Origin: Methanobrevibacter_A sp964547125
GTDB taxonomy: Archaea > Methanobacteriota > Methanobacteria > Methanobacteriales > Methanobacteriaceae
Assembly: GCA_964547125.1 (NCBI GenBank)
Contig: CAZJLS010000089.1
Coordinates: forward strand, 1 to 5,053
DNA: 5,053 bases
Direction: 5' to 3'
The first letter of the stretch is position 1. Each line of letters begins with the position of its first letter. The position numbers were made by a program, and so were the translations under genes. Positions 1 to 4,667 of this stretch are shown one piece after another. Under the pieces are notes generated by a model, which was not told the DNA's origin, searched no databases, and saw only the letters and a list, made by a program, of their open reading frames with translations.

Positions 1-490
1 GAATGCTTGTGGAAGAAACAAGGAATATGAAGTTGCATTGAAAATATTGAAAGGAAACCGTAGAGAGGCATATGATCAATTAGAAGAAGTTAGTCGTAAG
101 CATAAATATAATTTACAGAAAAGTATGAAACAAATAAAAGATACAGGTATTGTTGAATTAGAAAATCTTCAATATTTTGATGGTACTAGTATTCCTCCAG
201 AAATTGTTGGAACAATTGCCGGTATGATACTTGGATATTGTAATTGGAGAAAGCCAATAATTGGATTTACAAGTACTGATGATGATAATTTAAAAATAAG
301 TTTAAGATGTTCTAGACTTTTATCTTATGATAATATTCATTTTGGAGAAATTATACGTGAAGTTTCACATACACTTGGTGGAGAAGGTGGGGGACATGCA
401 ATGGCATGTGGTGCATACATATCCCAAGAGAAAAAAGATGAGTTTTTAAAATTAATGGATGAGAAAATAGATGGATTAATATATAAATAA
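1..490 (+). CDS. RecJ-like DHH/DHHA1 phosphoesterase, C-terminal part (5' end outside window)
   Basis: This is the end of a single-strand-specific exonuclease of the RecJ/DHH family (archaeal COG0608 type), a cytoplasmic Mn-dependent enzyme family used in DNA repair or replication. The frame is open to the left edge, with the first full codon at base 2. It begins with Asn-Ala-Cys-Gly-Arg, the conserved stretch that lies between the DHH and DHHA1 domains of RecJ proteins. The TTG at 38 lies inside this conserved region and is not a real start. The remaining 162 residues form the DHHA1 substrate-binding domain: SIPPEIVGTIAGMIL in the middle, then the hallmark GGEGGGHAMACGA motif encoded near 375-415. 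The catalytic DHH motifs would lie upstream and cannot be seen. The gene ends at TAA 488-490, 40 bp before a same-strand regulator gene, so co-transcription is possible. The family is secure; the exact archaeal RecJ subgroup (GAN or other) is not decidable here. Confidence 0.88.
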   Translation, partial: NACGRNKEYEVALKILKGNRREAYDQLEEVSRKHKYNLQKSMKQIKDTGIVELENLQYFDGTSIPPEIVGTIAGMILGYCNWRKPIIGFTSTDDDNLKISLRCSRLLSYDNIHFGEIIREVSHTLGGEGGGHAMACGAYISQEKKDEFLKLMDEKIDGLIYK

Positions 491-511
491 TAAAAAATAA
501 AATCTCGACTT

Positions 512-520
512 AAGGAAGTG
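512..520 (+). promoter_or_regulatory. Ribosome binding site of the regulator gene
   Basis: AAGGAAGTG matches the archaeal anti-Shine-Dalgarno complement (GGAGGTG) with one mismatch and ends 10 bases before ATG 531. It supports that start over the in-frame ATG at 558. The latter has its own AGGAG (551-555), but only two bases away, which is too close for normal initiation. Confidence 0.5.
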
Positions 521-530
521 TTTAAACAAT

Positions 531-1343
531 ATGAAAATTTTTAAAAAAAGAGGAGAAATGACCCATTTTCAAATATTAAGTGAAATAGCTAAAAATGAAC
601 CTAATCTTAAACAAAAAGATTTAGCAGAACGTATTGGTATAACAATACAAGCAGTTTCTGAAAACATTAAAGGTTTAATAGAAAATGGTTATATTAAATC
701 TAAAGATGGTCGTTCACCTTACACAATCACACCTAAAGGTTTAGATAAACTTAAAAAAGATGCAATATCTCTTAGAAAATATTCTGATGAAACATTAGCT
801 ATAATGAATCATTATAAAACCATATGGCCTGCAATTGCTAAGGAAAACTTATTTAAAGGAGATATTGTTGGTTTATATATGGAAGATGGTTTACTATATG
901 CAGATAATAAAAAACATAGTGCTACTGCAGAAGTTCTAGAGGATACAGAAGAAGGTTTTGATGTTCCTCTCAATCAGATGAATGGAACCATTAATATTGA
1001 ATCTGGACAAGTTATCATTATTGTTGTACCTCCTATAAAAGATGGTGGATCACGTGTTGCTAATATTGGTTTAGTTAGAGACATCTATAATGGCGGATAT
1101 ACTGAATGGGGTATTAAATCATTAGATAAAGTTGCAGCCATAGGAACTATTAGTCATGTTATTGCTAATACTCTTAATATTCCTATTGATATTGAATATG
1201 CAGCAGGTCCTGCTAGTGTTGCTTGTAGTAAAAAAGGATTGAATGTTATGCTTCTTGTTATAGGAAATATGGTGAAAAATGTTACTGCAACACTTGAAAA
1301 AGATAATGTTCGCTATAATATTGTCGATATTAAAAAAGAATGA
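531..1343 (+). CDS. Winged-helix transcriptional regulator, COG1497/DUF7839 type
   Basis: This 270-residue protein is a predicted archaeal DNA-binding regulator. Residues about 10-75 form a MarR/Lrp-like winged helix: THFQILSEIAKNEP, then LKQKDLAERIGITIQAVS (helix-turn-helix, recognition helix about 38-53), then ENGYI and a basic wing with GRSPYTITPKG. This pattern (RFQIL..IA, then TPQAVSEYI) is what I know from archaeal COG1497 proteins. Residues about 105-265 form the DUF7839-like C-terminal domain, with GGSR at 172-175 and a glycine/alanine-rich AGPASVACSKKGLNVML at 225-241. This domain could bind an effector, but its ligand is not known to me. Tyrosine codons are 9 TAT to 1 TAC, typical of an ordinary gene in this genome. 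It sits 40 bp after the RecJ-like gene and may share its transcript. It ends facing the helicase gene. The target genes cannot be inferred from the sequence. Confidence 0.8.
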   Translation: MKIFKKRGEMTHFQILSEIAKNEPNLKQKDLAERIGITIQAVSENIKGLIENGYIKSKDGRSPYTITPKGLDKLKKDAISLRKYSDETLAIMNHYKTIWPAIAKENLFKGDIVGLYMEDGLLYADNKKHSATAEVLEDTEEGFDVPLNQMNGTINIESGQVIIIVVPPIKDGGSRVANIGLVRDIYNGGYTEWGIKSLDKVAAIGTISHVIANTLNIPIDIEYAAGPASVACSKKGLNVMLLVIGNMVKNVTATLEKDNVRYNIVDIKKE

Positions 1344-1357
1344 AAATAGGAAAATTA

Positions 1358-1397
1358 TAAAGAGTTTTTTTTTGAAATAGTAGTTTTTTCCTCTTTA
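1358..1397 (+). terminator. Oligo-T terminator of the regulator unit
   Basis: Fifteen bases after the regulator's stop codon there is a run of nine T (1365-1373) and a second run of six T (1384-1389). The archaeal polymerase terminates at such T tracts. TAAAGAG (1358-1364) and CTCTTTA (1391-1397) form a perfect 7-bp inverted repeat around them; pairing may be incidental in such AT-rich DNA. The T tract alone is sufficient reason for the call. Confidence 0.55.
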
Positions 1398-1480
1398 TTT
1401 TACTTTGTTTTAAAAACTCAATAATTATAATTTTTTTACCCAATATTATATTTATAGAAATTTTATAAATACAATTTAAT

Positions 1481-1488
1481 AAAAAAAA
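1481..1488 (-). terminator. Oligo-T terminator of the nuclease-helicase operon
   Basis: Eight A on the plus strand read as eight T on the minus strand and begin 11 bases beyond the helicase stop codon, as expected for archaeal termination. The rest of the 1344-1499 gap is AT-rich and has no ORF, RNA gene or other structure that I can support. Confidence 0.5.
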
Positions 1489-1499
1489 TATGGGAATTT

Positions 1500-2807
1500 T
1501 TAGTTTTCTTCTTGTAATAGTTTTAGCAGTGCAGCTGCTATTTCTATTGATTCATAATCTTGTTCTATTAGTTCTTCTATTATTTCTGTTTGTTCTTTTA
1601 GGTTTTCTTTTTCTAGTGTTTCTGTTATTTTTTCTGTGATTATGTTTTTTCTGATTTTTTCCATGTCTTTGTATGATGGTACCTTTTTTTGTTTTATTTT
1701 TGTTTTTGTGTATTTTTTGATGTCTCTTAGTTTGAATATTTCTTTTCCTGATACGAATGTGAATGCGTATCCTTTTTTACCTGCTCTTCCTGTTCTTCCT
1801 ATTCTGTGTACGTAGTATTCGTTGTCGTTGGGTAGGTCGTAGTTGAATACTGCTTCTACGTTGGGTACGTCTATTCCTCTTGCTGCGACGTCTGTTGCTA
1901 CTAGTATTTCTGTTTGGTGGTTTCTGAATTTTTTCATTACTTTGTCTCTTTGTTTTTGTTCCATGTCTCCGTGTATTCTTTCTACTGGGTATCCTTGTAT
2001 TCTTAGTTGTCTGCTTAGTTTGTCTACTTCTTTTTTGGTGTTACAGAATACTAGTGAGAGGTTTAGGTCATATAGGTCTATTATTTTGCATAGTGTGTCT
2101 GTTTTGTCTTGTTCTCTTATTTGGTAGTAGTATTGGTTTATTTTTGGTACTGTTAGTTGGTGTTGTGCTACTTTTAGGTGTTGTGGGTTTTTTTGGTATT
2201 TTTTTGTTAGTTTTTTAATGGTTTTTGGGAATGTTGCGCTGAATAGGAGGGTTTGTCTTTGTTTTGGTGTTTTTTTGAGTATTGTTTCTATGTCTTCTCT
2301 AAATCCCATGTCTAGCATTTCGTCTGCTTCGTCTAGTACGACTGTTTCTATTCCACTTAAGTCTAGTGTTTTTCTTCCTATGTGGTCTATTATTCTTCCA
2401 GGTGTTCCTATTACTATGTGGACTCCTTTTTTTAGTACTCTTATTTGTCTTCCTATTGGTTGTCCTCCATATACGGGTAGGATTTTGATTTTTTTCATGT
2501 ATTGTGATAGTTTTCCTAGTTCGTTTGCTACTTGTAGGCTTAGTTCTCTTGTTGGGCAGATTATTAGTGCTTGTGGTGATTTGTCTGGTAGGAATATTTT
2601 ATTTAGTACTGGTATTCCGAATGCTACTGTTTTTCCTGTTCCTGTTTGTGATTGTCCTACTATATCTTTGTTTTTTAGTGTGTGTGGTATTGTTAGTGCT
2701 TGTATTGGGCTTGGTTCTTCGAATCCCATTGTTTGTATTGCAGTTCGGATTTCTTTTTTTATTTTGAAATCATCAAATGTTTTTGGTTTAGCTTGTTTTT
2801 TTGCCAT
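1500..2807 (-). CDS. DEAD-box ATP-dependent RNA helicase
   Basis: This 435-residue cytoplasmic helicase unwinds RNA duplexes using ATP, with likely roles in ribosome assembly, RNA turnover or cold adaptation. All motifs are intact and in order: Q motif with F11, GFEEPSPIQ (28-36); motif I QTGTGKT (54-60); Ia PTREL (85-89); Ib TPGR (135-138); II DEAD (159-162); III SAT (190-192); IV LVFCNTK (252-258); V ATDVAARGID (304-313); VI HRIGRTGR (334-341). The acidic tail (about 385-435), ending in an IAAALLKLL helix, resembles the dimerisation region of the CsdA/CshA type. ATG 2807 follows GGAAATGAT (plus strand 2813-2821), an SD-like match with two mismatches at 5-base spacing. The gene lies 29 bp after the Cas4-like gene on the same strand, so one mRNA is likely. 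Codon use differs from neighbours: tyrosine is TAC in 12 of 15 cases, and C-ending Asn/Asp codons are frequent. This points to high expression. Confidence 0.95.
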   Translation of the reverse strand: MAKKQAKPKTFDDFKIKKEIRTAIQTMGFEEPSPIQALTIPHTLKNKDIVGQSQTGTGKTVAFGIPVLNKIFLPDKSPQALIICPTRELSLQVANELGKLSQYMKKIKILPVYGGQPIGRQIRVLKKGVHIVIGTPGRIIDHIGRKTLDLSGIETVVLDEADEMLDMGFREDIETILKKTPKQRQTLLFSATFPKTIKKLTKKYQKNPQHLKVAQHQLTVPKINQYYYQIREQDKTDTLCKIIDLYDLNLSLVFCNTKKEVDKLSRQLRIQGYPVERIHGDMEQKQRDKVMKKFRNHQTEILVATDVAARGIDVPNVEAVFNYDLPNDNEYYVHRIGRTGRAGKKGYAFTFVSGKEIFKLRDIKKYTKTKIKQKKVPSYKDMEKIRKNIITEKITETLEKENLKEQTEIIEELIEQDYESIEIAAALLKLLQEEN

Positions 2808-2836
2808 TATTAATCATTTCCTAGATTATATTCTTT

Positions 2837-3529
2837 TTATTGTGTTTGTGCATATTCGCAGTAGCTTTGGAATCTGCAACTTTTACATTTGTTTGGGTTT
2901 TTTGTTGGTATGAATGGTTTGGTTCCTTCAAATAGTCCATGTAATCTGTTTATTCTTTCTTTTATATTGTTTTCTACATTTTCATCGAATTCTTCTTTAT
3001 ATATTATGTTGTCTGTTCCTCTTTCTCTTATTGCTCCTACTAGTTGTCTTTTTTCATTTATCATGTCTTTAAATGCTAGGCAGTATGCTCTGATTTGATC
3101 TATTGCTGATTGGTATGCTTTTTTTCCTGGTTTATCGTCTATTATTACTATTTTATTTGGCATCATCCATATTTCGTCAATAAATCCTCGTATTCCATAG
3201 TTTTTACTTAAAACAAACATTTCTCGAGATATTGTTTTTTCTTTATGGCTGATATCTACTATTTCTTCAAGGGTTGCGGTTTTTGCTGTTTTTAAGAATT
3301 CATCTTCAAGTTTTTTGTGTTCAGAGCTTCCTTGTTTCATTTGTGGAGTTCTTTTTGTTTCTATTCCTTTTAAGTATTGTAAGTTTAATTGTTGTTCACA
3401 ATATGCCATTTGGTTTAACCAGGAAATACTGAAGTTGTTTTTACCATCTACGATTTGAACGCCCTTGATTGTAGGATGATATGTTTTTTCATAATCCCAA
3501 TTTGTATCTTTAAAATTATTATTTACCAT
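2837..3529 (-). CDS. Cas4/RecB-like PD-(D/E)XK nuclease with Fe-S cluster cysteines
   Basis: This 230-residue protein has the layout of Cas4/RecB-type nucleases. C44 lies in a WLNQMAYCEQQLNLQY segment. H71 follows in GSSEHKKLE, then the metal-binding D118 in GFIDE, D131-x-K133 in IIDDKPGK, and the QxxxY motif Q145-Y149. C215, C218 and C224 form a C-terminal CxxC...C. The four cysteines are the usual ligands of a [4Fe-4S] cluster; D118, D131, K133 and Q145 would form the metal-dependent nuclease site. Family members cut or resect DNA ends; in CRISPR systems they trim spacers. No cas1, cas2 or repeat array is present here, so this is a solo Cas4-like protein, and a CRISPR role is not supported. 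It is first in a two-gene unit with the DEAD helicase. ATG 3529 is preceded by AAGGGGA (plus strand 3542-3548), a modest SD 12 bases away. Tyrosine codons are mixed, 4 TAC to 6 TAT. Its substrate is unknown. Confidence 0.85.
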   Translation of the reverse strand: MVNNNFKDTNWDYEKTYHPTIKGVQIVDGKNNFSISWLNQMAYCEQQLNLQYLKGIETKRTPQMKQGSSEHKKLEDEFLKTAKTATLEEIVDISHKEKTISREMFVLSKNYGIRGFIDEIWMMPNKIVIIDDKPGKKAYQSAIDQIRAYCLAFKDMINEKRQLVGAIRERGTDNIIYKEEFDENVENNIKERINRLHGLFEGTKPFIPTKNPNKCKSCRFQSYCEYAQTQ

Positions 3530-3567
3530 TTTCTTTTAAATTCCCCTTAAATTATTAGTTATCTTTG

Positions 3568-3575
3568 TTTTATAA
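3568..3575 (-). promoter_or_regulatory. Candidate TATA box for the nuclease-helicase operon
   Basis: On the minus strand this reads TTATAAAA, close to the archaeal TATA consensus. A start 24-25 bases downstream would give a leader of about 17-20 bases carrying AAGGGGA before ATG 3529. The region is so AT-rich that other TATA-like sites are possible; this one has the best spacing. Confidence 0.35.
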
Positions 3576-3590
3576 TTTTTTTAAATAATA

Positions 3591-3614
3591 TTTTATATTA
3601 TGATTTACATATAA
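3591..3614 (+). promoter_or_regulatory. Candidate TATA boxes for the SNase-like gene
   Basis: Two TATA-like elements precede ATG 3633: TTTTATATTA (3591-3600) and TTTACATATAA (3604-3614). The first would place transcription start near 3618-3622, leaving a short leader that holds GTGAT (3622-3626), a partial SD seven bases... six to seven bases before the ATG. The second would place the start at or near the ATG itself, making a leaderless mRNA. The sequence alone does not decide between them. Confidence 0.35.
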
Positions 3615-3632
3615 TTTATTTGTGATTATATT

Positions 3633-4145
3633 ATGAAGGGGCATAATAATAAAGCAAAGAAAATATTTTTAGTATTTATTGCAATTAGTTTGGTGATAGG
3701 TGGAGTTAGTGTTGCATACTCCTTAAATTTTGGTTTAGAGGATATTATTACTAATGCACAGTATATGATTAGTAATGAGACTGCAGCCAGTATTCCAAAT
3801 ACACTTGAAGGTCATTATGAAGCCAGTGGTATTTGTACCAAAGTAGTTGATGGTGATACTATTTGGGTGTTAGGTGTTGGTAAGGTTCGTTTTGTTGGTG
3901 TTAATACTCCTGAAAAGGGAGAGCCTGGATATCATGAAGCTAAAGATTTTGTGAATAAATTATGTTTAGGCAAACCTGTTGGTTTAGATATTGATAATGC
4001 TAAACATTACGATAAGTATAATCGTACTTTAGCTGTTGTTTATTTGGAAAATGGAACTAATCTTAATCAATTAATATTACAGGAAGGTTTTGCAGAAATA
4101 ATGTATATTCCGCCAAGTGAATTTAATCCTTACTTATGGCAATAA
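3633..4145 (+). CDS. Membrane-anchored Staphylococcus-nuclease-like (thermonuclease family) protein
   Basis: This 170-residue protein probably cuts DNA or RNA outside the membrane in a Ca-dependent way. A basic N-terminus (MKGHNNKAKK) is followed by one hydrophobic segment, about residues 11-29, which acts as a signal anchor; there is no lipobox cysteine. The SNase fold covers about 66-165. By alignment with staphylococcal nuclease, VVDGDT gives D75 (equivalent of D21), VRFVGVNTPE gives R86 (R35) and E94 (E43), and DKYNRT gives R131 (R87). The Ca ligand D40 is replaced by N91, a variant that I believe also occurs in other family members. The catalytic arginines and glutamate are intact, so activity is plausible. 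The frame overlaps the longest form of the next gene by 10 bases, so the two probably share a transcript. The start is the first ATG after the promoter region and directly precedes the signal anchor. A role in nutrient scavenging from extracellular DNA is inference only. Confidence 0.9.
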   Translation: MKGHNNKAKKIFLVFIAISLVIGGVSVAYSLNFGLEDIITNAQYMISNETAASIPNTLEGHYEASGICTKVVDGDTIWVLGVGKVRFVGVNTPEKGEPGYHEAKDFVNKLCLGKPVGLDIDNAKHYDKYNRTLAVVYLENGTNLNQLILQEGFAEIMYIPPSEFNPYLWQ

Positions 4146-4579
4146 AAAAAATAGGAGTATTCTTTAATTTTGATTATAATATATTGTGGAGGTTTAATGA
4201 AGAATTGACAAGGGATTATCTTAAAGTAATAGTTGCATTATTGGTAATTATCGTTATGAGTTTTATATTTCTTAATGTTGTGATACCTGCTAATGATTCA
4301 AGTGATTCTGAAAATGTGAATACTGGTCCTAGTGAAATCACAATACATCCTACAGGCGAAGTAGGTAAAGGAGTGCAAACACTTCAAGATAATAATCAAG
4401 GTTATATTGCAATGATAACTGATGAGAGTGGGCAAACATATTATTTTGTTAATCGTTCCACAGTTTTAAGATGGTATAATCAAACTAATGGTAATTATAG
4501 TGCTCCATTTAAAGTTATTTATTTTAATGGTACTGTTAATGGAGATAATAATTCTAGAATTATCTCAAGAGTTTTATAA
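4136..4579 (+). CDS. One-TM protein of unknown function, probably surface-exposed; start uncertain
   Basis: I do not recognise a family. The longest frame has 147 residues: a short N-terminal part, one transmembrane helix at about 30-50 (DYLKVIVALLVIIVMSFIFL), a Ser/Asn/Asp-rich linker, and a polar domain of about 85 residues with GYIAMITDESGQTYYFVNRS. The domain is rich in N-x-S/T sequons (N53, N106, N115, N120, N131, N138), as in archaeal surface proteins. The interval shown is the maximal frame. ATG 4136 overlaps the SNase-like gene by 10 bases and has no good SD. A perfect GGAGGT (4188-4193) stands before the in-frame TTG at 4205, which would give 124 residues starting just before the membrane helix; I prefer that start. 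The ATG at 4197 best spaced from the SD is out of frame and closes at TGA 4206-4208, so a lost base is also possible. Co-transcription with the SNase-like gene suggests a shared envelope location, not a proven shared job. Confidence 0.65.
   Translation: MAIKKIGVFFNFDYNILWRFNEELTRDYLKVIVALLVIIVMSFIFLNVVIPANDSSDSENVNTGPSEITIHPTGEVGKGVQTLQDNNQGYIAMITDESGQTYYFVNRSTVLRWYNQTNGNYSAPFKVIYFNGTVNGDNNSRIISRVL
4188..4193 (+). promoter_or_regulatory. Strong Shine-Dalgarno GGAGGT inside the 4136-4579 frame
   Basis: GGAGGT is the strongest SD match that I see in the window. It lies 3 bases before ATG 4197 (out of frame, three codons then TGA) and 11 bases before TTG 4205 (in frame with the membrane protein). 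It argues that translation of that protein begins near 4205 and not at ATG 4136. Confidence 0.6.
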
Positions 4580-4594
4580 TTATAAAAATTTTAA

Positions 4595-4647
4595 CTCTTT
4601 TTTTTCCAAAAAAGATTTTAAAATCTTTTTTTTTTGGAAAATAAGAG
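4595..4647 (+). terminator. Long A/T-rich inverted repeat with oligo-T, likely terminator
   Basis: A perfect 24-base palindrome (4608-4631) is centred on GATTTTAAAATC (4614-4625). It is flanked by CC (4606-4607) and GG (4636-4637), with four extra T in the right arm. Outer arms run from CTCTT (4595-4599) to AAGAG (4643-4647). The whole can fold into a hairpin of about 25 bp with a short loop. The right arm contains ten T (4626-4635). The element begins 15 bases after the stop of the membrane protein gene, where a terminator is expected. Archaeal termination needs mainly the T run, so the hairpin may have another role, such as protecting the RNA 3' end or binding a regulator. Confidence 0.55.
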
Positions 4648-4667
4648 AAAAAAATCTTTCTTTTTTT

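Noticed and set aside
38..40. TTG at 38 as the start of the first gene
   Set aside because: The frame is open to the left edge and encodes the conserved RecJ stretch Asn-Ala-Cys-Gly-Arg before this codon, so the gene starts outside the window.
1362..1419. GAGTTTTT / AAAAACTC inverted repeat across the convergent gap
   Set aside because: The arms are 8 bp and mostly T/A, with a loop of about 42 bases, and they compete with the TAAAGAG/CTCTTTA pair; the oligo-T tracts explain termination without it.
1451..1469. TTTATA...TATAAA inverted repeat as a structured terminator or operator
   Set aside because: Six A/T-only base pairs are expected by chance in a gap of this composition, and no GC pair supports the stem.
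1490..1639. Small plus-strand ORF for a very hydrophobic Leu/Phe peptide
   Set aside because: It lies antisense to the Lys/Glu-rich tail of the helicase. T-rich antisense codons give Leu, Phe and Val by default, and there is no SD.
1843..2767. Plus-strand ORFs antisense to the helicase (1843-2127, 2504-2767)
   Set aside because: Low-complexity hydrophobic translations opposite a gene with every DEAD-box motif intact; they are complement artefacts.
2218..3098. Plus-strand ORFs antisense to the helicase and Cas4-like genes (2218-2913, 2889-3098)
   Set aside because: They run opposite two well-supported genes, have no recognisable domain, and their composition follows the T/G-rich complement strand.
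2837..3529. A CRISPR-Cas locus, suggested by the Cas4-like protein
   Set aside because: No cas1, cas2, effector gene or regularly spaced direct repeat is present anywhere in the window.
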